A DNA stretch of 16,190 nucleotides from Syntrophaceae bacterium UBA4778 (GCA_002403175.1 DHHG01000108.1:1-16190); one strand, 5' to 3'. Shown: positions 7,565 to 14,155, numbered from the stretch's first letter. Program-made: numbers and translations. Notes: generated by a model from the letters alone, not told the origin.

Positions 7565-7784
7565 GGAAGGTGGAATTAAAAAAAGAAATAAAAGATGATC
7601 GGTTGAGATGGGGGCTAACAGCTGGGCCCCAAATTTGATGATGCGCCTCCCTTCAGGTAATAATGCCTGAAATTTCGCATTCTTAATTCTGGTACAGAAA
7701 GGATTGAATTGTCAATATGATTGATTTATGTAGAAATTCGGTTTTTTTAGGAAAAACTTTCAAATCAGCATGTCCGGCCAGGAT

Positions 7785-9809
7785 CTAATTTCCCCGGAAA
7801 AGATCCTTCAGCTCGGAAAGCTTCCCCTTATTCAGACTTGATACCTTGGCGAAATAGCCCGTGATTTTTGTGATCGCATCCACATTGCCGGAGTTGCATT
7901 CCGGGCATTTTGGTTGGATCCCCATGAACAGCTTATTGCAATCTGCACAAGTGGTGAACTCGGGAGAGAAAGTAATCTGGGAATTTTTGGTTTCTTTAAA
8001 CGCCACCCTCACGGTTTCAGCCAAATCCTGCTCACCCGTAGCCTTCCCATTGATCCAGATCTGGGTCAATGCTCCTCCTACAGTATAAGGATGAATAGAT
8101 CCTTCCAGACGAATGCGTTCCAGGGGGGGAACGGAACTGGATCCATCCACCAACGTGGAGTTTGTATAGTAAACGCCCCCAGTGAGCATGTCGCCTTTGA
8201 TATAGCGCCCGGAAACGGGCGAGTATTTTTTCAGATCCAGTTTCGCGAAACGATAGGAGGTCGTCTCGGCGGATGTCTGGGCCAGAATGAATCTTGCCCC
8301 ATATTTTTTTCCAAGTTTATCCGCAACGCTCTTCATATGCCGGACCACTTTCAATCCGAACTCCAAACCGGCTTCTGATTGCCCGAACGGGGCTTTTTGG
8401 TGGATCTGGGTCAGCTCATTCAGCCCGACCATACCGATCAGATATGTGGAACGGTCCGGTCTCAAGTAGGGATGTCCATCCTCATTCATGAGAAGAAACG
8501 AAAGCGGCCCTTCCCCATAGGACAGGAGCTCTTCTATGTACGCCTTTTTCTGATTATGCGCCCTTGCCGCAAGATCCATCAAACCGGAAAGGAGTGAGAA
8601 CAGTTTGGTGTCATCCCCTTCGGCCTGATAGCCCAGCCGCGGTAGGTTCAAGGTCACATGATGAATTGCGGCATTGCGCATCTTCCAGGGCGACTTTGCG
8701 GCCTCTCTATCCTCTTTGACCGCACCATTACGTTTGAATACAAAAAAGGGATTTCCTTTTTCCGAAGCAACTTTACAGGCATGGAGGAGAAAACTTTCAT
8801 GCCCTTGTGTCTGGAAAAACTTATCCGTAATGTGAATGATCGGTTTCGGGAAAGCAAAGGGGCGTCCCTTGGCATCACCTTCGAGAAATACATCGAGAAT
8901 TGCGGAAACAAATCGTTGCGCCTCTCCGAGATAGCTGCCGTAAGGTTTTCCGGTCAACTCGCCCCCCGGTCCGATGGCAGGTGTTTTCTCAAAAATATCG
9001 GGCACTTCCCAGCAGAGATTTATATTCGTATACATGACCTGCCCCCCACGGGCAAAAGCCAGTTGGGAAAATTCATAGACCAGAAGTTGGGCTAGTTGCT
9101 TTACTTCTGTGTCGGACATGCCGATAAGATAAGGAGCAAAGAAGAGATTGAGGGCATCCCACTCGATCGAACCGGCAAAATTGCCCTGCAGGGCGGCGCT
9201 GAACCGGACCATATGGGCCAGGAGAACCTCTGCATGCCTTGCCGGTTTGGCAAAGGATGGAATATTGGGAAGATTAAGACCGAATTTCTTTATATATTCC
9301 AGTGATTGTGTTGAGCAGTAAGGCCGGTCGATATAGCCGAGATTATGCAAATGCAGATCACCTGATAAATGGGCTTCAGAAATCTCATGCGAAAACACAT
9401 TATTAAGGGCGTATTCCCGTTTGATCCCATTTGCCAGGGTCAAATTGGTTCCCTCCGGCCAATGGGGAATGTTGGCATTTTCTTTATTCTGATGCACCAT
9501 AAGATGGCCGATATCATAGATCGGAAAGCCAAGGCGGGTATGCATTCTGCGGGCCTCTTCCAGTCCTCGCTCAATCAGCTTGGCATTGACGAGTTCCCGA
9601 ACGAGGGGAGCGGTAAGAGTGCCTATTCCGGAAGAAAAGATCTGCTTTTCCACCTCAATGCTGATCGCCTGTGCGGTGTCGAGATCGACATAGGTTTCCA
9701 GCATGAGAGCATCGATGATTTTCTGGCGGTTCCATTGGACGATATCTTCACCCGATGTTCTAACAAAAAGGGATATATCGGTTGAATCTTTCACATCATA
9801 TCTGGTCAT
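7785..9809 (-). CDS. nrdD: Anaerobic ribonucleoside-triphosphate reductase (class III)
   Basis: A 674-residue oxygen-sensitive glycyl radical enzyme that makes dNTPs from NTPs under anaerobiosis. An N-terminal ATP-cone (about 15-95) gives allosteric control. The barrel contains HLHNLGYIDRPYC, with C165 as the probable thiyl residue, and the RGGQVMYTNINLC strand with C266. The C-terminus has a zinc site, CADC (621, 624) and CPEC (635, 638). The glycyl-radical segment is KITGYF, with G651 as the radical glycine. The radical SAM activase NrdG is not adjacent and must lie elsewhere. The ATG at 9809 follows a rather distant GGAG. The gene is transcribed divergently from the riboswitch-controlled gene at 10351. 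Confidence 0.95.
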   Translation of the reverse strand: MTRYDVKDSTDISLFVRTSGEDIVQWNRQKIIDALMLETYVDLDTAQAISIEVEKQIFSSGIGTLTAPLVRELVNAKLIERGLEEARRMHTRLGFPIYDIGHLMVHQNKENANIPHWPEGTNLTLANGIKREYALNNVFSHEISEAHLSGDLHLHNLGYIDRPYCSTQSLEYIKKFGLNLPNIPSFAKPARHAEVLLAHMVRFSAALQGNFAGSIEWDALNLFFAPYLIGMSDTEVKQLAQLLVYEFSQLAFARGGQVMYTNINLCWEVPDIFEKTPAIGPGGELTGKPYGSYLGEAQRFVSAILDVFLEGDAKGRPFAFPKPIIHITDKFFQTQGHESFLLHACKVASEKGNPFFVFKRNGAVKEDREAAKSPWKMRNAAIHHVTLNLPRLGYQAEGDDTKLFSLLSGLMDLAARAHNQKKAYIEELLSYGEGPLSFLLMNEDGHPYLRPDRSTYLIGMVGLNELTQIHQKAPFGQSEAGLEFGLKVVRHMKSVADKLGKKYGARFILAQTSAETTSYRFAKLDLKKYSPVSGRYIKGDMLTGGVYYTNSTLVDGSSSVPPLERIRLEGSIHPYTVGGALTQIWINGKATGEQDLAETVRVAFKETKNSQITFSPEFTTCADCNKLFMGIQPKCPECNSGNVDAITKITGYFAKVSSLNKGKLSELKDLFRGN

Positions 9810-9953
9810 CTGCTTTAAATCTCCAAGCTAAAAATGGTGGCCATAATAATACAGATAAGGTCCAAAAACCAGAAAACGTTTGTAATATTATAAAAAATCA
9901 GGACTGACGCGTTTGCGTTTAGGTGCTTCAAATTGAATGGGTTCTTTGAAAAC

Positions 9954-9987
9954 GAGGATCGATGAAAATATTCATTCATAGATCCTC
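9954..9987. other. Dyad just upstream of the riboswitch array
   Basis: GAGGATC (9954-9960) and GATCCTC (9981-9987) are perfect inverted arms. Inside lies a second pair, ATGAA (9962-9966) and TTCAT (9971-9975). A possible promoter, TTGAAA (9946-9951) and TATTCA (9969-9974) with a 17-base spacer, overlaps the dyad. If real, transcription would begin near 9981, just ahead of the first aptamer, and the dyad could be an operator. The -10 is poor (3 of 6). Confidence 0.35.
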
Positions 9988-10014
9988 AACATACGGTGGG
10001 GAACAATAGGGTAT

Positions 10015-10084
10015 GCCAAACCAGGAGCAATCCTGGGACGGAAAGCCACGGGTCCGGATTTGAAGGCCGGATAGCCGGGTTGCC
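10015..10084 (+). ncRNA. GEMM-I cyclic dinucleotide riboswitch, copy 1 of 4
   Basis: It matches the GEMM-I (cyclic di-GMP-I) aptamer. A GCCAAACC strand leads into a 6-bp hairpin, CCAGGA-GCAA-TCCTGG, with a GNRA loop. The core GGGACGGAAAGCC follows, then a second hairpin TCCGG/CCGGA (10043-10047 and 10057-10061 region) in the ACGGGTCC...GATAGCC receptor-like context, and the closing strand GGGTTGCC. Its first 42 bases are identical to copy 4. It is the outermost of four head-to-tail aptamers spaced 75-79 bases apart, all on the strand of the gene at 10351. Confidence 0.9.
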
Positions 10085-10089
10085 TCAAA

Positions 10090-10160
10090 GCCAAACCACG
10101 GGTAACCGTGGGACGGAAAGCCACGGGTCCACACACAGGAGGGTGGACGGCCGGGTTGCC
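10090..10160 (+). ncRNA. GEMM-I cyclic dinucleotide riboswitch, copy 2 of 4
   Basis: The same core as copy 1, five bases after it. The first hairpin is CCACGG-GTAA-CCGTGG, a different stem sequence that still pairs fully and still ends in a GNRA loop. GGGACGGAAAGCC is conserved. The second hairpin is TCCAC/GTGGA around a 10-base loop, and the element closes with CCGGGTTGCC. The compensatory changes relative to copies 1 and 4 are strong evidence for a selected RNA fold. Confidence 0.9.
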
Positions 10161-10168
10161 TTCAAAAA

Positions 10169-10235
10169 GCCAAACCACGGGTAACTGTGGGACGGAAAGC
10201 CATGGGTCCATTGAGTCAATGGATAGCCGGTTGCC
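10169..10235 (+). ncRNA. GEMM-I cyclic dinucleotide riboswitch, copy 3 of 4 (slightly divergent)
   Basis: It keeps GCCAAACC, the GNRA hairpin CCACGG-GTAA-CTGTGG (one G-U pair) and GGGACGGAAAGCC. The second hairpin is tight, TCCATTG-AGT-CAATGGA. It differs from the others in two places: ATGGG replaces ACGGG after the AAAGCC, and the 3' strand reads CCGGTTGCC, one G shorter than the CCGGGTTGCC of copies 1 and 2. It may fold with altered affinity. It is the shortest copy (67 bases). Confidence 0.85.
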
Positions 10236-10243
10236 TCCTCCAC

Positions 10244-10312
10244 GCCAAACCAGGAGCAATCCTGGGACGGAAAGCCACGGGTCCGCCTTACAAAGCGGAT
10301 AGCCGAGTTGCC
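10244..10312 (+). ncRNA. GEMM-I cyclic dinucleotide riboswitch, copy 4 of 4 (gene-proximal)
   Basis: The hairpin CCAGGA-GCAA-TCCTGG and core GGGACGGAAAGCC are identical to copy 1. The second hairpin, TCCGC/GCGGA, differs from copy 1 but pairs. The closing strand is CCGAGTTGCC. It ends 38 bases before the start codon of the secreted-protein gene, so it is the copy best placed to act on the ribosome binding site. The preceding spacer contains CCTCCTCC (10234-10241), which could in principle pair with GGAG of the Shine-Dalgarno. Confidence 0.9.
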
Positions 10313-10316
10313 TGAA

Positions 10317-10343
10317 GAAAGCACAGCTTTCGACAGAAAGGAG
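10317..10343 (+). promoter_or_regulatory. Candidate riboswitch expression platform with alternative hairpins at the ribosome binding site
   Basis: GCTTTC at 10326-10331 can pair upstream with GAAAGC (10317-10322, loop ACA). Alternatively, CTTTC (10327-10331) can pair downstream with GAAAG (10336-10340, loop GACA). The downstream hairpin buries AAAG of the Shine-Dalgarno AAAGGAG (10337-10343); the upstream one frees it. The two cannot coexist, which suits a translational switch. There is no intrinsic terminator between the array and the ATG. How ligand binding biases the choice is not visible from sequence. Confidence 0.55.
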
Positions 10344-10350
10344 AAATTAG

Positions 10351-10830
10351 ATGAAGAAAAGTTGTATTATCATGACGTTGTTGTTGACCTTTGGACTTAT
10401 AATGCTCCCTCAATGGGGAAAAGCTGAGATGGTCCCTGTATCCGATGAGCAGCTTAGAGATATATCAGGTCAGGGCAGCCCCTCTTTCGCTAAGGAAGAG
10501 AATAAGGATCAGGACAAGTCGATCCAAAAGCTGTTTCAAGGTGATAAAAAAGATGGGCTGGGACTCGCCCTTAACAACGGAACCAATTTCGAATCCCAAT
10601 TGACTTCAAATCTTGTCAATGGATTGAGCGGTTTTGGGCTTCTGGGGTTTCTGGGGATTCCAACCATGAACTTGACCACGACCAATATGACAGTGTCGGT
10701 GGATCATCTTTATGTCGATGCCATTCGGGTCGGACCGTCGGCAGGATCCAGAAATACCCTCGGCAGTTTTTATATGTCCAACTTGGTTGCCGGCATATCA
10801 GGAGCGGTTCAGGTCGGAAATTACCACTGA
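10351..10830 (+). CDS. Small secreted protein under riboswitch control
   Basis: A 159-residue exported protein of unknown function. A signal peptide is clear: MKKSC, a hydrophobic core (residues ~6-20), and a likely cleavage after WGKA near residue 25. The mature N-terminus has VPVSDEQLRDISGQG, resembling a short L-x-D-x-x-L-x-x-(V/I)-(T/S)-GQ motif that I recall after the signal peptide of some proteobacterial surface or pilus-associated proteins. A charged linker follows. The C-terminal half is Gly/Asn/Ser/Thr-rich with alternating hydrophobics (MNLTTTNMTVSVDHLYVDAI), suggesting beta structure. No Cys after the signal peptide and no membrane anchor is present. ATG 10351 follows AAAGGAG with seven bases between. 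Four GEMM-I aptamers in the leader imply expression tied to a surface/biofilm-type second messenger. Confidence 0.8.
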   Translation: MKKSCIIMTLLLTFGLIMLPQWGKAEMVPVSDEQLRDISGQGSPSFAKEENKDQDKSIQKLFQGDKKDGLGLALNNGTNFESQLTSNLVNGLSGFGLLGFLGIPTMNLTTTNMTVSVDHLYVDAIRVGPSAGSRNTLGSFYMSNLVAGISGAVQVGNYH

Positions 10831-10872
10831 ACAGAATGACCCTGTTGTTCCTTACCTTTTAAAAGTTTTGCC

Positions 10873-12282
10873 CTAGATATTGGTTTTTATATGACCTTCC
10901 ATGTAACCAAGGGCCCTTTCCGCAGCACTCGATACGATTTCATCGTAATCGTGGGTGAGTGAAAAGACACGGAAATGAACGACTCTGGCCGGAATAAAAC
11001 GATAAAGCTCTTTGAGAGGCTCGGGTGAAGTTATCCCGGTAACCGGATTATAAATATTTATTTTCTTTTCGCCCTCTACCGTCGGATTGATGGGGCGGGG
11101 ATCCTGGGTCGCCAGATCCACCTTGAAATTCAGTTTTTGAAGCTTTTGGGGAAGATATTTCCTGATCTGTGCTTCGTATTCAGAGGCGCCGGAGAATCCG
11201 GTTCCCCTTTGTATCTGATCCACAGAGAGCTCTGTCGAATAGGACATCTTCCACTTGACTTCCCGTTTATAGAGTTTTTCCCATTCCTTTCCCAGCGTCT
11301 TCTTTTTGCGATCGGGACTCTGGATCCAGCTTTTTACGGAATGAAACAGATTCCATTCATCGCAGGAAAGATATTTATCGAGTGCTTTTACAGGATTGAA
11401 AGGAAACACGATTTCCATGGTATCACGGAAGATCTCCTGAAGGTGCAAATCAAGCGCCCGTGTTGTCCTGTGGTAATAGATATTTGCGTATAAGTTCAAT
11501 CTTGCATTTAAAAACCGGCTGAGCGCCGACACACCTGCCTGGTGCAGGGTGAGTCCTTCTTCCGAAAAAAAAGTATAGGACCGGAGCCGGGCGATATCGA
11601 AAATATCCAAGGAGAAGCCGCTCATATAGGCATCGCGCTGGACATAATCGAGATTGTCCACGGTATAAATCCCCGAAAAAAGCTGGCGAAGGAGTTGGAG
11701 CCATTCCGGTTTCTTCTTGTCGGAAGCGCTCGGCATCTTGATCAGAAACGCAATATCCTCGGGATCAATCGCCTCTGTTTTTTTAAAGGGTCCGTTCGGA
11801 CTCCTTCTGATCTTGCTTATAATCGGCGCCAGCCTTGTCGTGATGATCTTCTGTCCCAGAATTTCATGGTTCAGCTCAAACCGGTCCAGAAAGTGATCGT
11901 CAAAGAAATGCCCGTAAGGTCCATGTCCGATATCGTGCAGGAGTCCGGCAATCCGCAATAGCTCTTCTACGTAATTCAGGGAAGGGGCATCATTGCAGGC
12001 TGCCGCCAGGCTCGGATACAAATACCTTCCGAACTCACCTGCTATATGCATGGTCCCCAAGGAATGCTGGAATCGGCTGTGCTCCGCTGAGGGATAGACC
12101 CATCTGGCGCTCTGGATCTGGTAAATTCTTCTCAATCGCTGAACCCAGGGCGAATCGATCAGATCCTTTTCCGTGCTTTCATCCAAACTCTGGAAACGGG
12201 GGGTCGTGAACCAGGCGTATTCATAGATCGGATCGGCAATTAAAGCTTTACCCTCGAAGATCTGCCCCGTATCTTTTCGCAT
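10873..12282 (-). CDS. HD-superfamily phosphohydrolase (COG1078-type)
   Basis: A 469-residue protein related to deoxynucleotide triphosphohydrolases and other COG1078 HD proteins. The metal ligands are H73 (SRFQHSLGT), H116-D117 (LLRIAGLLHDIGHGPYGHFF) and the later Asp in VDNLDYVQRDAYMSG. It has the N-terminal DPIY...TPRFQSL...RLRRIYQIQ segment typical of this group. It is probably cytoplasmic; the substrate could be dNTPs or another phosphorylated nucleotide and cannot be read from sequence. The ATG at 12282 follows AGGA with a good gap; an earlier in-frame TTG at 12315 would overlap the upstream gene. It starts 10 bases after the lipoprotein gene ends, so the two are probably co-transcribed. 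Confidence 0.88.
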   Translation of the reverse strand: MRKDTGQIFEGKALIADPIYEYAWFTTPRFQSLDESTEKDLIDSPWVQRLRRIYQIQSARWVYPSAEHSRFQHSLGTMHIAGEFGRYLYPSLAAACNDAPSLNYVEELLRIAGLLHDIGHGPYGHFFDDHFLDRFELNHEILGQKIITTRLAPIISKIRRSPNGPFKKTEAIDPEDIAFLIKMPSASDKKKPEWLQLLRQLFSGIYTVDNLDYVQRDAYMSGFSLDIFDIARLRSYTFFSEEGLTLHQAGVSALSRFLNARLNLYANIYYHRTTRALDLHLQEIFRDTMEIVFPFNPVKALDKYLSCDEWNLFHSVKSWIQSPDRKKKTLGKEWEKLYKREVKWKMSYSTELSVDQIQRGTGFSGASEYEAQIRKYLPQKLQKLNFKVDLATQDPRPINPTVEGEKKINIYNPVTGITSPEPLKELYRFIPARVVHFRVFSLTHDYDEIVSSAAERALGYMEGHIKTNI

Positions 12283-12292
12283 CGATATTTTC

Positions 12293-12913
12293 CTATCGGT
12301 TTTTTCCAATCCCAATGATGACGTTGAATACCGACTTCCAGGTAAGAGGCTGGGTTATCGATCTGGGCCCCAATTCTCTGGAGATCGCTTTGGCTTCTTT
12401 TTCAAAACCGGAGGCGTAATATACAGTCGTTTTTGCAAAAGCCTTTTGAGCACGATTTACTCGCTCCACCTTGTAACCCTTTCCTTTCAGCTTGGTGGAA
12501 AATCCTTTTGCCTTTGCCATCTGGGCTTTTCCTGCCAGTATTTTAATCCGTACCTTTTTTAAATCGGGTTTCTCTTTGACCGGAGGGGGAACCGGAACCG
12601 GTTTCTGCTCGACAGCAGCCTGTTCCAATTTCTGTTTTTCATTCTGCATTTCGAACTGCTTTACTTTTTTAAAAAGAGATTCGTTTTCCGCCTCAAGCTC
12701 TTTTATTGCGGCTTGTTTCTCGGCAAGGATTTGGCCATCCTTCTTCACAACCTCTTCCACCCTGGCAATTTCCTTTTTTAATTCCGAATTGGCAATGGTT
12801 AATTCACTGATTTGCTTATCGTAACTGCCGTCCATACATTTCTGTATTCCGGCGCAGCCTGAAACCAGAATTGCCACAAACAGCATGGAGATGACGAGAT
12901 ACATTCTGCCCAT
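12293..12913 (-). CDS. Lipoprotein with coiled coil and LytR_C-like domain
   Basis: A 206-residue probable lipoprotein. The hydrophobic N-terminus ends in a lipobox, LVSGC, with C20 as the lipidation site. Residues ~30-95 are Lys/Glu/Gln-rich with heptad spacing, predicting a coiled coil. A Pro-rich linker (VPVPPPV) follows. The C-terminal ~85 residues (VRIKILAG...STKLKGKGYKVERVNRAQ...TTVYYASGFEKEAKAISRELG) resemble the LytR_C (LytR/CpsA/Psr C-terminal) fold without its catalytic domain. It likely sits in the periplasm, anchored to a membrane. ATG 12913 follows a perfect AGGAGG. It pairs with an HD hydrolase gene downstream. The domain call is from pattern memory and its function is not established. 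Confidence 0.72.
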   Translation of the reverse strand: MGRMYLVISMLFVAILVSGCAGIQKCMDGSYDKQISELTIANSELKKEIARVEEVVKKDGQILAEKQAAIKELEAENESLFKKVKQFEMQNEKQKLEQAAVEQKPVPVPPPVKEKPDLKKVRIKILAGKAQMAKAKGFSTKLKGKGYKVERVNRAQKAFAKTTVYYASGFEKEAKAISRELGPRSITQPLTWKSVFNVIIGIGKNR

Positions 12914-13034
12914 AATTTTCCTCCTACGAGCCAAGGTAAGTCCTACAATGGTAAACAAGGCGCTTTCAACAAATGCGAGTACGTACGGAATATATAAAAA
13001 AAGAGAAAAAATCCATTAAAATTGCATTCAAGAA

Positions 13035-13063
13035 TTGCTATTTCGAAGCAGAATGAATAATAT
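13035..13063 (+). promoter_or_regulatory. Possible promoter of the TPM-domain gene
   Basis: TTGCTA (13035-13040) and TAATAT (13058-13063) are separated by exactly 17 bases, each matching the sigma70 consensus at 4 of 6. It would give a leader of roughly 90 bases to the ATG at 13158 and lies in the 244-base gap between divergent genes. Confidence 0.35.
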
Positions 13064-13157
13064 ACCTGAAACTATGAGATCAGAAATGCTTTCTTTCCGT
13101 CACAAGGAAAGATTTAACTCCCGTTTTGCACGGCCACTCAGATCGCCTCAGGACCGC

Positions 13158-13940
13158 ATGAGAAAGCTTACATCTCTGAAATTTTTTATCCTCTCTTTGA
13201 TCTGCTTTAGTTTTTTAATCAGCCCCGCACATAGCAAAGATTATTTTCCGGCTCCAACCGGAGCTGTAAATGATTTTGCCAACGTTATTCCATCAGATTA
13301 TGAGGAATCAATGAATCGTCTGGCAAATGACGTTTTGAAGAAAACCGGGGTCGCAATCGTCGTCGCTACCTTTCCCGAAATCGGGGATAACACACCAGAA
13401 GATTTCGTCAACCGTCTTTATCAGGCCTGGGGCATCGGCAAAAAAGGCGAAGACAAAGGCGTCCTCATCTTTGTCACGGTGAAAGAACGCAAGTTCCGCA
13501 TCGAAACGGGATACGGAGTTGAAGGCGTCCTCCCGGACGGCCTCGTCGGAGAAATTCGAGACCGGTATGCTATTCCTTACCTTCGCAAGGGCGATTACGG
13601 TAAAGGCCTATACAATACGATGGCGGCCATTGCAGCAGTCGTTACCGGCGAGGCCGAAGGCGTTTCGCCGCGACTCGATCAAAGAGAAGGACCGGCCAGG
13701 CGAGGAGGCCCCGGTCAATACCGACCAACCTGGCAGGATAAGTTGTGGCTGGCTATTTTTCTGATTTTTGTCCTCCCCTTTCTCCTGTTTACACGGACCG
13801 GCAGATATATCCTGCTCGGAATGCTTTTGAGTGGTGGGCGCGGCAGGGGAGGCGGAGGCTTTGGCGGATTTGGAGGTGGAGGCTTCGGCGGATTCGGCGG
13901 CGGTTCAAGCGGAGGGGGCGGAGCCGGGGGAAGCTATTAG
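13158..13940 (+). CDS. TPM-domain (YgcG-family) membrane-anchored protein
   Basis: A 260-residue exported protein. A signal peptide (MRKLTSLKFF...ISPAHS, about 1-26) precedes a TPM_phosphatase domain (about 34-160). That domain holds the family stretch VNDFANVI, the W-G-I-G-KKGEDKGVLIF motif and the RFRIETGYGVEG-type strand. A membrane segment (LWLAIFLIFVLPFLLF, about 200-216) follows, then a glycine-rich tail made of repeated GGFGG units. This is the standard YgcG architecture; such genes usually sit beside lemA, as here. The role is unsettled, but envelope or photosystem-repair functions are known for relatives. ATG 13158 was chosen over upstream in-frame codons because it gives a clean signal peptide; AGGA precedes it closely. 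Confidence 0.88.
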   Translation: MRKLTSLKFFILSLICFSFLISPAHSKDYFPAPTGAVNDFANVIPSDYEESMNRLANDVLKKTGVAIVVATFPEIGDNTPEDFVNRLYQAWGIGKKGEDKGVLIFVTVKERKFRIETGYGVEGVLPDGLVGEIRDRYAIPYLRKGDYGKGLYNTMAAIAAVVTGEAEGVSPRLDQREGPARRGGPGQYRPTWQDKLWLAIFLIFVLPFLLFTRTGRYILLGMLLSGGRGRGGGGFGGFGGGGFGGFGGGSSGGGGAGGSY

Positions 13941-13942
13941 TT

Positions 13943-14016
13943 AGTAAATAGTGAATGGTGAATAGTAAAGTGAATAGTGACTAGCGGCTGACGCCGCAGT
14001 GACGAGTGAAAAGTGA
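13943..14016. repeat. Degenerate GTGAATAGT-type short repeats with a hairpin
   Basis: Right after the TPM gene stop, several loose copies of a 9-10 base unit (GTGAATAGT, GTGAATGGT, GTGACTAGC, GTGACGAGT, GTGAAAAGT) run in tandem. They are interrupted by a perfect stem, GCGGC-TGAC-GCCGC (13984-13997). The hairpin has no T-run. The repeat looks like decayed simple sequence of the sort found between genes in Deltaproteobacteria; no function is claimed. Confidence 0.6.
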
Positions 14017-14038
14017 CAGGCGCAATGTCGCGGTGATT

Positions 14039-14060
14039 TGACTTAAAATAATTTTAGTCA
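14039..14060. other. AT-rich dyad upstream of the nucleotidyltransferase-like gene
   Basis: TGACT (14039-14043) and AGTCA (14056-14060) flank AAAA (14045-14048) and TTTT (14052-14055). Only one unpaired base and a three-base loop break the symmetry. It could be an operator or a weak terminator for the preceding gene. Confidence 0.3.
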
Positions 14061-14155
14061 GAAGTAAATAGAAGCGGTTATATCGGCCAAACAGATAGCA
14101 GAGAATAGTAACAACCAAAAACAGATATTTGCAGTCAGGCTGTTCGGGAGGTTGA

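Noticed and set aside
7606..7613. CCCCATCT on the minus strand as a sigma32 heat-shock -10 box upstream of gmhA-grpE-dnaK
   Set aside because: No CTTGAA-like -35 element lies at the needed spacing; the sigma70-type pair at 7536-7564 is far better.
8658..9785. Series of plus-strand open frames opposite nrdD
   Set aside because: They are shadows of a highly conserved nrdD reading frame with no domains or start signals.
10015..10312. CRISPR-like or plain direct repeat array
   Set aside because: The spacers are only 5-8 bases, units are ~70 bases and fold as GEMM-I aptamers with compensatory changes.
9972..10324. Several overlapping open frames on both strands encoding repeated peptides such as GTESHGS
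   Set aside because: They are translations of the four riboswitch aptamers; the repeats follow RNA structure rather than codons, and none has a ribosome binding site.
10831..10872. Bidirectional terminator between the secreted-protein and HD genes, around the palindrome CTTTTAAAAG
   Set aside because: The stem is short and purely AT, with no convincing GC hairpin; not enough to call.
13035..13157. N-terminal extension of the TPM protein from a TTG at 13035
   Set aside because: It would bury the signal peptide behind 41 polar residues and overlaps a candidate promoter; 13158 gives a normal exported protein.
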